Assembly (NCBI GenBank): GCA_019751935.1
Contig: JAIEMR010000086.1
Coordinates: 1-22,413, forward strand
DNA from: Alphaproteobacteria bacterium
GTDB taxonomy: Bacteria; Pseudomonadota; Alphaproteobacteria; Paracaedibacterales; CAIULA01
Length of the DNA: 22,413 nt
Direction of reading: 5' to 3'
Below the pieces are notes generated by a model that worked only from the letters and a program-made list of their open reading frames with translations, ran no database searches and was not told the origin of the DNA. Position 1 is the first letter of the stretch; every line of letters begins with the position of its first letter. The position numbers and the translations under genes are program-made. This document shows, one piece after another, positions 1-6,793 of the stretch.

Positions 1-296
1 AGACAATTGAAGTTGAAGCTCCTATTGGTTTATCTATCTTAGAAATTGCTCACCGGAATAATATTGATCTCGAAGGGGCTTGTGAAGGATCGCTTGCTTG
101 TTCCACATGCCATGTGGTTGTTGACAGTGAATGGTATGATCTATTACCGGCCGCTACAGAAGACGAAGAAGATATGTTGGATTTAGCGTTTGGCTTGACA
201 CATACATCACGCCTTGGTTGTCAGATTATTATGACAGATGAACTTGATGGTTTAAAAGTGCGCCTTCCTGCTGGAACGCGGAATATGATGGTTTAA
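1..296 (+). CDS. fdx: Isc-type [2Fe-2S] ferredoxin, 5' end outside the window
   Basis: Electron carrier for Fe-S cluster assembly. The visible part reads in frame from base 3 and lacks the N-terminus. The cluster ligands are clear: the pattern C-x5-C-x2-C is encoded at 81-83, 99-101 and 108-110 (CEGSLACSTC), and the fourth cysteine at 219-221 (LGCQI). The C-terminal region (TEDEEDMLDLA, then LKVRLPAGTRN) is typical of the adrenodoxin-like Isc ferredoxin. Its stop codon (294-296) abuts the iscX ATG, which fits the hscBA-fdx-iscX operon tail and supports the Isc assignment over a redox ferredoxin of P450 systems. A methionine at 114 is internal to the domain and is not the start. Confidence 0.93.
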   Translation, partial: TIEVEAPIGLSILEIAHRNNIDLEGACEGSLACSTCHVVVDSEWYDLLPAATEDEEDMLDLAFGLTHTSRLGCQIIMTDELDGLKVRLPAGTRNMMV

Positions 297-503
297 ATGA
301 GCCAAAAGCTTAAGTGGACAGATACCTACGATATTGCAATTGCCTTAGAAGAAGCGCATCCCGATATTGATATCTTGTCCACTCGATTTACAGATCTATG
401 GCAGTGGGTGCAAAACCTTCCCGGTTTTGAAGATGATCCCAATAAAAGCAACGAAAAAGTCCTAGAAGCTATTCAGATGGCTTGGCTTGAGGAACGTGAA
501 TAG
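297..503 (+). CDS. iscX: Fe-S cluster assembly protein IscX (YfhJ family)
   Basis: Small acidic protein of the isc pathway. In E. coli, IscX binds the cysteine desulfurase IscS and modulates cluster assembly; that role is family knowledge. The 68-residue product has the family pattern throughout: LKWTDTYDIAIALEEAHPD near the N-terminus, then RFTDLWQWV, then FEDDPNKSNEKVLEAIQ and a final WLEERE. This is close in length to the 66-residue E. coli protein. The ATG follows the ferredoxin stop codon with no spacing, so translation is probably coupled. No terminator is obvious before the convergent gene that follows. Confidence 0.93.
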   Translation: MSQKLKWTDTYDIAIALEEAHPDIDILSTRFTDLWQWVQNLPGFEDDPNKSNEKVLEAIQMAWLEERE

Positions 504-549
504 CTTTTATAGTATTAATGTGGCTAATTCAAATAAAAGCCTTTGTCTT

Positions 550-1425
550 TTAGGGAGATGAGAAGAGTTCTAATAGAGCTCTTTGTGCTTGTTTAAATTC
601 TTCATAAGAGTATTTATACACAGGGAAATTCATTTGGTTTGCAAATCGTTCCTCATCCCAGAATGACCTGTCTTTATATTTTTCAATTTCTTCCACATCG
701 CATCCATCGCTTGTGTCCATTGTGCTGGCATAAAGTTGATCAACAATTTGTTCTTCTGTTTTAGATTCATTAACGAACTCACCAAACACTACGTAACGCG
801 GTACATTGGGTTCAGTGCTCTCTACGCAAAATACATTTTCACCCGCATGGAAGCTTTGCGGATGTATTTCAGAATAGTCAGCTACATTTGCTATATAACC
901 AAATTCACCAGGATTGGCTGGTACAATATCAGTAGATGAATCATCTAAGAACAAAGTTCTTTTGCTGGGCAATACAAAGGGTTCTTGCCATTTTACAAAG
1001 TTAAAGAAAGTATCTCCTAACATATCAAGTGTAATGCATTGATTGACTAAGGAAACAATAATTCCACATTCAACAACACCCCCTTTTTCCAGTAAATCAA
1101 TTAATGCAACTGAGGGTTTATAGACAGGTTTCATTACAAACATTTCAACGGTCATATCAAGTTGACTGTTGTATTCAGTTACTTTATCCCAGTAATGAGA
1201 AGGGGTGTTTAGTTCTTCACGTATTCCGTCTTCATTTAAAGCAGGAAAACGAAATTTTCCAGATGTATTTATGGTCTGATAGAGGTCAAGTGCTTTTCGG
1301 GCAACTTTACTTTGAAATTCGGCATCACTTGTAGAATAAGTTGCTATTTCTGCTCCGGTTGATAGGGTGCATGTAAAACAATATAAAACACAAACACGCA
1401 TTATATTTTTTATAATTATTGTCAA
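550..1425 (-). CDS. Exported protein resembling bacterial transglutaminase Tgl
   Basis: 291 residues. The start is probably TTG at 1425-1423, because AGAGG lies five bases upstream; an ATG at 1401 is internal. A short hydrophobic segment (residues 10-24) ending near STGA-E looks like a signal peptide. The central part resembles, from memory, the Bacillus spore transglutaminase Tgl: VVECGIIVSLV around Cys120 (like ECATAMVI at the Tgl catalytic Cys), NPGEFGYIANV at 171-181 (like VPGDVAYFKN), and HAGENVFCV at 193-201 (like WQGENVIVL with the catalytic Glu). The His that should follow about 13 residues later is not seen. It could be a protein-crosslinking enzyme, a deamidase-like effector or an inactive relative. 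It stands alone between isc and pnt genes, convergent with iscX. Confidence 0.45.
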   Translation of the reverse strand: MTIIIKNIMRVCVLYCFTCTLSTGAEIATYSTSDAEFQSKVARKALDLYQTINTSGKFRFPALNEDGIREELNTPSHYWDKVTEYNSQLDMTVEMFVMKPVYKPSVALIDLLEKGGVVECGIIVSLVNQCITLDMLGDTFFNFVKWQEPFVLPSKRTLFLDDSSTDIVPANPGEFGYIANVADYSEIHPQSFHAGENVFCVESTEPNVPRYVVFGEFVNESKTEEQIVDQLYASTMDTSDGCDVEEIEKYKDRSFWDEERFANQMNFPVYKYSYEEFKQAQRALLELFSSP

Positions 1426-1512
1426 TTTCGCCTCTTTTAGTTAAAGGGCGATTCTAGGGGAAATTTGTTATAAATTTCAACCAAAAAGAGAAATAATTAC
1501 TGTTCAAAAATA

Positions 1513-1546
1513 AAAAAGCCAAGAACTAATCTGTTCTTGGCTTTTT
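1513..1546 (-). terminator. Rho-independent terminator of the pnt operon
   Basis: Perfect 14-bp inverted repeat (1513-1526 with 1533-1546) with a GC-containing core GCCAAGAAC and a six-base loop. On the minus strand the stem runs into a T-rich tract at about 1517-1505. It lies just after pntB and before the promoter region of the downstream minus-strand gene. The opposite strand also ends in T residues, so it could act in both directions. Confidence 0.85.
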
Positions 1547-1597
1547 GTTTTAAGAAGACCGTAACATTTAAAAATAGTTACTTTTTCCTATTAGTCA

Positions 1598-3001
1598 TCA
1601 ATGCTCTTTCAATCCTTTTAGAATCTCTTCGCAGACTTTTTTAGCGTCGCCTAGGACCATCAACGTGTTGTCTCTGTAAAACAGTTCGTTGTCAACGCCC
1701 GCATAGCCTGAGGCTAATGAACGTTTAACGAATAAAACCGTTTTGGCTTTTTCTACATCTAATATTGGCATTCCATAGATAGGGGACGATGCATCGGTTT
1801 TAGCGGCAGGGTTCGTAATATCATTAGCGCCAATGACAAAGGCAACATCGGTTGATGCAAAGTCATGGTTAATATCTTCAAGTTCTAAAACTTCATCATA
1901 AGGCACATTAGCTTCTGCTAAAAGAACGTTCATATGTCCAGGCATACGCCCCGCTACAGGGTGAATGGCATAGCGAACATTTACGCCTTTTCCTTTTAAA
2001 GTATCAACCATTTCTCGTAAAGCATGCTGCGCTTGAGCAACGGCCATACCATACCCTGGGACGATGATTACATTTCGTGAATTGCCCATAATGAAAGCAG
2101 CATCTTCGCCGCTGCTAACCTTTACAGGTTTGTCACTCGCACTTACTCCAGAGGCTGAAGCCGAAGCAGGGTCAGTTCCAAATCCGCCCAAGATGACATT
2201 GAATATGGAGCGGTTCATCCCTTTACACATAATGTAACTGAGGATCGCACCCGATGCTCCAACAAGAGCGCCGGTGATAATCAAAAGGTTATTTGACATG
2301 GTAAAACCAATGCCTGCTGCTGCCCACCCTGAATAGGAGTTCAGCATGGAAATCACCACAGGCATATCAGCGCCGCCGATTGGCATAATCAATAAAAGGC
2401 CAAGGGCAAAGGAAATAGTTGTTAATAGCCAAAAGACAGAAGTTGATTCAGTCCCCATAAATACGAACAAAAGAACAACAAGCCCAATTGCAAGCAGAGC
2501 ATTCAATTGATGTTGACGCGGGAACGTAAGTGGTTTTCCGCTAACAAGACCTTGCAATTTTCCAAAGGCAATGATGGATCCTGTAAAAGTGATTGCGCCA
2601 ACAATTGTCCCAAGTCCCATTTCAAAAAGACTTGTACATTTCATGTGTCCATGAGAGCCAAGATGAAACGTCTCTGGAGAATAAAGCGCAGCGGCTGCAA
2701 CAAATACAGCAGCTAAACCAACCAAACTGTGAAAAGCAGCAACCAATTGAGGAAGTGCAGTCATTTTAATGCGTTTTGCAATGACAGTTCCAATGCCACC
2801 ACCCAATGCAATGGCCACAACAATCCAGCTATATCTTGAAATAGAAGATCCTAGAAGAGTTGTTAAAACGGCAATTACCATTCCAAAGATGCCGTACATA
2901 TTACCGGATCTGGATGTTGCTGCTGAGGAAAGGCCGCGTAAGGCTAAAATGAAACAAACAGCCGAGACTAAATATAAGAATGCAGAAAGATTAACGGACA
3001 C
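1598..3001 (-). CDS. pntB: NAD(P) transhydrogenase subunit beta
   Basis: Membrane subunit carrying the NADP(H)-binding domain III of the proton-translocating transhydrogenase, which makes NADPH from NADH using the proton gradient. 467 residues, against about 462 in E. coli. Multiple membrane helices cover residues 5-260. Conserved polar residues of the proton path are visible: His91 (AAFHSLVG), Asp212 (GGADMPV) and Asn221 (MLNSYSG). Domain III follows with the NADP-binding GYGMAVAQAQ at 316-325 and GANDITNPAA at 391-400. The start is GTG (3001-2999), with AAGGAG nine bases upstream; it lies 15 bp after pntAb. Last gene of the operon, followed by a terminator. Confidence 0.97.
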   Translation of the reverse strand: MSVNLSAFLYLVSAVCFILALRGLSSAATSRSGNMYGIFGMVIAVLTTLLGSSISRYSWIVVAIALGGGIGTVIAKRIKMTALPQLVAAFHSLVGLAAVFVAAAALYSPETFHLGSHGHMKCTSLFEMGLGTIVGAITFTGSIIAFGKLQGLVSGKPLTFPRQHQLNALLAIGLVVLLFVFMGTESTSVFWLLTTISFALGLLLIMPIGGADMPVVISMLNSYSGWAAAGIGFTMSNNLLIITGALVGASGAILSYIMCKGMNRSIFNVILGGFGTDPASASASGVSASDKPVKVSSGEDAAFIMGNSRNVIIVPGYGMAVAQAQHALREMVDTLKGKGVNVRYAIHPVAGRMPGHMNVLLAEANVPYDEVLELEDINHDFASTDVAFVIGANDITNPAAKTDASSPIYGMPILDVEKAKTVLFVKRSLASGYAGVDNELFYRDNTLMVLGDAKKVCEEILKGLKEH

Positions 3002-3016
3002 GTTTTTAAGCTCCTT

Positions 3017-3424
3017 TTATTTGCTTTTTGCAAACATTTGCAACATGCGCTGAGTTACAATAAATCCACCAAAAATATTAATTGAGGCTAGGACAACACC
3101 AATAAAACCAAAGGTTGTAGAGATATTGCTAATAGCAGGACCTGCTGCAATTAAAGCACCTACGATAATAACGCTTGAAACTGCATTGGTTACAGACATC
3201 AAAGGGGAATGAAGGGCAGGGGTCACTTTCCAAACAACATAGTATCCTACAAAACAAGCTAAGGCAAAAACGGTTAGACCAATAACAAACGGATCTAAAT
3301 GAGCTGTACCTGATTGACCCACCAATTGACGAGCCATTGTTTCTAGTTGTTTTGCTTCATCAGTTAATTCTCTAGAAGCATTTAAAATCTTTGTTGTTTG
3401 TTCAGTTATAGTGTGAATATCCAT
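3017..3424 (-). CDS. pntAb: NAD(P) transhydrogenase subunit alpha, membrane part (PntAb)
   Basis: 135-residue membrane piece corresponding to the C-terminal part of the fused E. coli PntA. A polar N-terminal linker (residues 1-45) precedes about three hydrophobic segments (about 48-68, 78-98, 103-125). The motif TPALHSPLMSVTNAVSS at 68-84 is characteristic of the family. The split into PntAa and PntAb is known from alphaproteobacteria such as Rhodospirillum and Rickettsia. It lies between pntAa (11 bp away) and pntB (15 bp away), so the three genes form one operon and the products one complex. Confidence 0.95.
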   Translation of the reverse strand: MDIHTITEQTTKILNASRELTDEAKQLETMARQLVGQSGTAHLDPFVIGLTVFALACFVGYYVVWKVTPALHSPLMSVTNAVSSVIIVGALIAAGPAISNISTTFGFIGVVLASINIFGGFIVTQRMLQMFAKSK

Positions 3425-3435
3425 AAAATACCTCT

Positions 3436-4563
3436 TTAATCCTTTTTAAAGGTTGGGTGAATAATGGCGCCATCATGGGTTAAGCCTGTGGCTGTTACGA
3501 TTTCATCTTGCCAATTGATCTCTAGGGCATTTCCTTCTTTATTCATTAAATTCTTAAGGAAATTCAAAAGGTTTTTTGCATAAAGTTGGCTTGCATCTGT
3601 TGCGATTCTGCTTGGCATGTTAGCGGAACCTACAATTTTAACGCCATGTTTTGTCACAGTTTTCCCTGATTCGGATAATGCGCAATTTCCGCCTGATTCG
3701 GCAGCTAAATCAATAATGACAGATCCTGGTTTCATTGTTTTAACCATGGCTTCTGTAATCAAGACAGGGGCTGGTTTTCCAGGGATTTGTGCAGTTGTGA
3801 TGATGATATCTTGGGTTTTTAAAACTTCTTTGAGTTTTTCTTCTTGAGCCTTTTTATAAGCGTCACTCATTTCTTTTGCGTATCCGCCAGTACCTTCGCC
3901 GGTTTCATTTGCTTCTACAGAAACAAAGGTGGCCCCAAGGCTCTCGACTTGTTCTTTGGATGCCGCTCTTACGTCATAAGCTGAAACAATCGCACCCAGG
4001 CGGCGAGCTGTGGCAATCGCCTGAAGACCAGCAACACCAGCGCCTAAGATTAAAACACGTGCGGCTGGAATTGTTCCGGCTGCTGTCATCATCAAAGGGA
4101 GCGCTCTACCAAATTCAGAAGCAGCATCAATCACAGCTTTGTATCCAGCCAGATTGCTTTGAGAAGAAAGCACGTCCATGCTTTGCGCACGAGTAATGCG
4201 AGGCGCTAGTTCAAGGCTAAAGCTTGTCACCTTGTGAGAAGCTAATTTTTTCAAAAGAGAAGCGCTTTGGTAAGGCTTTTGCATTCCAATCAAAAGGCTT
4301 TGTTTTGCAAGCTTTGTTACTTCTTCTTCTGGAAAAGGCGCAACTGTCAAAACACCATTAGCCTTTTTCAAAAGATCTGCACGGTTTTTTTCAACTGCGC
4401 AGCCAGCTTTCTCATAAAGGCTGTTTGGATAGCCGGCTTCTTTGCCAGCGTCCGATTCAACGGTGACTTGATGACCTAATTCTATTAGTTTTTTAGCAAC
4501 GTCTGGAGTTAGCGAAACCCTTTTTTCATGAGGTGCATTCTCTTTAAGAACAGCAAAAAGCAT
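3436..4563 (-). CDS. pntAa: NAD(P) transhydrogenase subunit alpha, NAD-binding part (PntAa)
   Basis: Soluble NAD(H)-binding domain I of transhydrogenase. 375 residues from the ATG at 4563-4561. Family landmarks: LKENAPHEKRVSLTPD near the N-terminus, PRITRAQSMDVLSSQSN at about 121-137, the dinucleotide-binding GAGVAGLQAIATARRLGA at 174-191, GTGGYAKEM, and PGKPAPVLITEAMV. The frame is open for another 28 codons upstream (to 4647), but that extension is not family-like and a consensus -10 box sits within it, so the internal ATG is preferred. The Shine-Dalgarno sequence is weak (GGAAAAAG about six bases upstream). First gene of pntAa-pntAb-pntB. Confidence 0.95.
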   Translation of the reverse strand: MLFAVLKENAPHEKRVSLTPDVAKKLIELGHQVTVESDAGKEAGYPNSLYEKAGCAVEKNRADLLKKANGVLTVAPFPEEEVTKLAKQSLLIGMQKPYQSASLLKKLASHKVTSFSLELAPRITRAQSMDVLSSQSNLAGYKAVIDAASEFGRALPLMMTAAGTIPAARVLILGAGVAGLQAIATARRLGAIVSAYDVRAASKEQVESLGATFVSVEANETGEGTGGYAKEMSDAYKKAQEEKLKEVLKTQDIIITTAQIPGKPAPVLITEAMVKTMKPGSVIIDLAAESGGNCALSESGKTVTKHGVKIVGSANMPSRIATDASQLYAKNLLNFLKNLMNKEGNALEINWQDEIVTATGLTHDGAIIHPTFKKD

Positions 4564-4605
4564 AGTTAACTTTTTCCAACACAATTCTTGATCTAGATTT
4601 TTGGT

Positions 4606-4632
4606 ATTATAATGCTTTTTTTGCACTAGGGA
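4606..4632 (-). promoter_or_regulatory. Candidate sigma-70 promoter of the pnt operon
   Basis: On the minus strand a perfect TATAAT lies at 4611-4606, about 43 bases before the pntAa ATG. A weak TTCCCT in the -35 position is 16 bases further upstream. Its location inside the upstream extension of the pntAa frame supports the shorter start. Based on consensus match only. Confidence 0.5.
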
Positions 4633-4745
4633 AGGGCAAAGTAACAATTCTAATTTGTTTTTTTAAAAATTTATAAATCTTATTTTTTATGACGGTGTTG
4701 GGTAGTTCTGGTTCTTGAGATAAATCAATAGTAATTTAACTTGAA

Positions 4746-5807
4746 ATGAAGAAGGGAATACTTATATATCCTATACTTAAACAATCATGGGATAAAATGA
4801 TGAATCAATTTTTAAAGATATTAAATGTATTACTTTTTGTTACTCTTAATCTGTCAGTTTCAACAAATGTTTCTGCAGAGGACAGCGATGAAGAAATTGT
4901 TATCCGTACAGGAAGAAGAAATTCAACCTATATTTTAAGTGATGATGAAGAAAGAGTTGATCAACGTAGTCTACCAGTCACAGCATATGCTCGTGTAGAG
5001 GACAGCGATGAAGAAATTATTATCCGTACAGGGAAAAGAAATTCAACACATATTTCAAGTGATTCTGAAGAAGATGATGAGGAAAGCATTGATCCAAGCG
5101 ATCAGCCATTCAGATTCCACCGTAAAAAAGAAACGCGTGATGCTGTTACAAATGCTGTTAAAAGCGGACTTTATCATTCTCGACAAGAAATAGCTGATGC
5201 TCTAGGTGTTAAATTTAGGACTGTGGTTATATGTTTGTCTGATCTGGGAAGAGCAGGTTTGTTGACACAAGAAGAATTAAAGAGTGTTAATTTAGTTGAA
5301 CAAAGAAAATTTCATCATGAAATTGTAGAATTAATTCGACAAAGAAAGACTGTGGAGGAAATTTTAAAATTTTGTAAGCAACATGAAGTTAATCCTTCTA
5401 AAGAAAAAACAGACAATTATCTCAGTCGACACTACCTTACTGGAATGTTTAAAGAGTTTTATGATAGTGGTGAGCTTACCTCTAACGATACAGCTTACTT
5501 AAAATTAAAAGGTAGTGTTGTTGGTCGTCGTGGTGAAACAAGTGATAAGATAGCTGAATTTATTAAAATAAGATCCAGCGGTTTGCCTACAGCTACCCGG
5601 CTAGAATTAGCTCAAGAGTTTAATGATTTTGCATGGGAAAAGTATAATATTCGTGCGATTTCTATAGCAACATTTGTTGAGCATGTAAATAAATTAATTA
5701 AAAAAAGGATGTTAAATCAGGAGCAAAGCAAGTTTTTTGATGCTTGTAAGGATGAAAAACAACAAGACGGTTATATCCCAGCTTCAAAAAGAGCAAAAAG
5801 AAAATAA
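4746..5807 (+). CDS. Exported protein with acidic repeats, three HTH-like modules and a basic tail
   Basis: 353 residues from ATG 4746; a start at 4797 or 4800 (MMNQFLK) would give a cleaner signal peptide. A hydrophobic core at 25-38 ends in NVSA-E (cleavage likely after Ala44). Residues 45-84 and 85-124 begin with a duplicated acidic unit (EDSDEEIxIRTGxRNST). The rest holds three similar helical modules: about 132-177 (SRQEIADALGVKFRTV ... GRAGLLTQEE, a good helix-turn-helix), 191-248 (... YDSGELTSND) and 266-327 (... IKKRMLNQEQ). The protein ends in PASKRAKRK (345-353), which resembles a monopartite nuclear localisation signal. I do not recognise a named family. A signal peptide together with HTH folds and a basic tail suggests a secreted DNA-binding effector; a periplasmic or membrane-bound protein is the alternative. 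Confidence 0.7.
   Translation: MKKGILIYPILKQSWDKMMNQFLKILNVLLFVTLNLSVSTNVSAEDSDEEIVIRTGRRNSTYILSDDEERVDQRSLPVTAYARVEDSDEEIIIRTGKRNSTHISSDSEEDDEESIDPSDQPFRFHRKKETRDAVTNAVKSGLYHSRQEIADALGVKFRTVVICLSDLGRAGLLTQEELKSVNLVEQRKFHHEIVELIRQRKTVEEILKFCKQHEVNPSKEKTDNYLSRHYLTGMFKEFYDSGELTSNDTAYLKLKGSVVGRRGETSDKIAEFIKIRSSGLPTATRLELAQEFNDFAWEKYNIRAISIATFVEHVNKLIKKRMLNQEQSKFFDACKDEKQQDGYIPASKRAKRK
4878..5072 (+). repeat. Intragenic tandem duplication, 120-bp period
   Basis: Bases 4878-4952 and 4998-5072 match at 67 of 75 positions by my count, with a period of 120 bp (40 codons). The repeated peptide starts EDSDEEI and continues IRTG-x-RNST. Several differences are synonymous or conservative (Val/Ile, Arg/Lys). 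The remaining 45 bases of each unit have diverged. Confidence 0.85.
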
Positions 5808-5891
5808 TCTAAGTCAACTTTCCAGCCTAGACTTTAAAGAGCTTTGTTGATAAGTTAAATGTGAATAATTTTTTAAAACGGAGAATGTCAC

Positions 5892-6443
5892 ATAGCTCGA
5901 GTTAATGTTGATTCGCCCCAAAACAGAGAAGTCTCTCGTAATGATGGGCCAAGAGTTAATCAAGAAATAACCTCACCAAAGGTCAGATTAATTGATGCAG
6001 AAGGTGAAATGCTCGGTGTTGTTGGAAGAGCGGAAGCTCTGGCTTTAGCTGTTCAGGCAGGTCTTGATTTGGTGGAAGTTTCACCAAATGCAGAGCCTCC
6101 GGTTTGTAAAATCTTAGATTACGGCAAGTTTAAATATGAACAGCAAAAGAAAAAAGCCGAAGCTAAGAAAAAGCAAAAGATCATCGAAGTTAAAGAAATT
6201 CAAATGCGTCCTATGATCGATGATAATGATTTAGAAATTAAATGCAGAGCTATTAAACGATTCCTTGAAGAAGGGGATAAGGTTAAGATAAGCATGAGGT
6301 TTCGCGGTCGTGAAATGAGTCATCAAGAAATCGGTATGGGGATTTTATTAAAAGTTAAACAAGATTTTGAAGAGCTTGCTAAATTTGAAACATTGCCGAG
6401 ATTTGAAGGTCGGCAAATTGTTATGATAATGGCTCCTAAATAG
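5892..6443 (+). CDS. infC: Translation initiation factor IF-3, AUA start
   Basis: IF-3 binds the 30S subunit, keeps subunits apart and rejects non-canonical start codons. The N-terminal domain (RLIDAEGEMLGVV, LDLVEVSPNAEPPVCKILDYGKFKYE), the Lys-rich linker and the C-terminal domain (VKEIQMRPMIDDND, FRGREMSHQEIG) are all present. The first ATG (6009) would remove essential N-terminal residues. Upstream the frame is open back to TAA at 5874 and holds no ATG, GTG or TTG. ATA at 5892 has GGAG at 5880-5883 eight bases upstream and gives M-ARVNVDSP...RNDGPRVNQEI, as in alphaproteobacterial IF-3. The product is then 183 residues, a normal length. Non-AUG infC starts are known to give autoregulation. 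secG follows after 17 bp; rpmI and rplT do not. Confidence 0.93.
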   Translation: MARVNVDSPQNREVSRNDGPRVNQEITSPKVRLIDAEGEMLGVVGRAEALALAVQAGLDLVEVSPNAEPPVCKILDYGKFKYEQQKKKAEAKKKQKIIEVKEIQMRPMIDDNDLEIKCRAIKRFLEEGDKVKISMRFRGREMSHQEIGMGILLKVKQDFEELAKFETLPRFEGRQIVMIMAPK

Positions 6444-6460
6444 AAAAGGGATAGAAATTT

Positions 6461-6793
6461 ATGAATTTGTTATTAGTTATCCATGTTTTTATAACGATTG
6501 CTTTGATTGGTGTGATTTTGCTCCAAAAAACTGAAAACAGTGGTGGATTGGTTGGGGGCAGCAATAGCAGTTCTGGCGGTGGTATGTTTACAGCCAGAGG
6601 GGCAGCAAACTTATTGACCAGGATAACAGCAGTTTTGGCTGCGTTATTTATTGGAAATTGCATTTTGATGACAGTTATGACAAGCGCTCAGATTCGCAAA
6701 TCTACAAGCTTTTTGGACACGCCAGCTGACTCAGGTGTTCATTCTGCTCCAGTTCAAAATACTCCGGCTTCAAACGCACCTGATAAAAAATAA
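6461..6793 (+). CDS. secG: Preprotein translocase subunit SecG
   Basis: Small membrane subunit of SecYEG that assists protein export. 110 residues with two hydrophobic segments (about 3-21 and 53-72) separated by the conserved ILLQKTENSGGLVG region and a Gly/Ser-rich loop (SNSSSGGGMFTARGAANLLTR). The C-terminal tail is Ser/Pro/Asn-rich, as in many proteobacterial SecG proteins. Its TAA overlaps the pyrG ATG by one base (TAATG), so the two genes are translationally coupled. The secG-pyrG-kdsA order is typical of alphaproteobacteria. Confidence 0.95.
   Translation: MNLLLVIHVFITIALIGVILLQKTENSGGLVGGSNSSSGGGMFTARGAANLLTRITAVLAALFIGNCILMTVMTSAQIRKSTSFLDTPADSGVHSAPVQNTPASNAPDKK

Noticed and set aside
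4564..4647. 28-codon upstream extension of pntAa
   Set aside because: Not family-like, and it contains the likely -10 box of the operon promoter; the ATG at 4563 gives the normal N-terminus.
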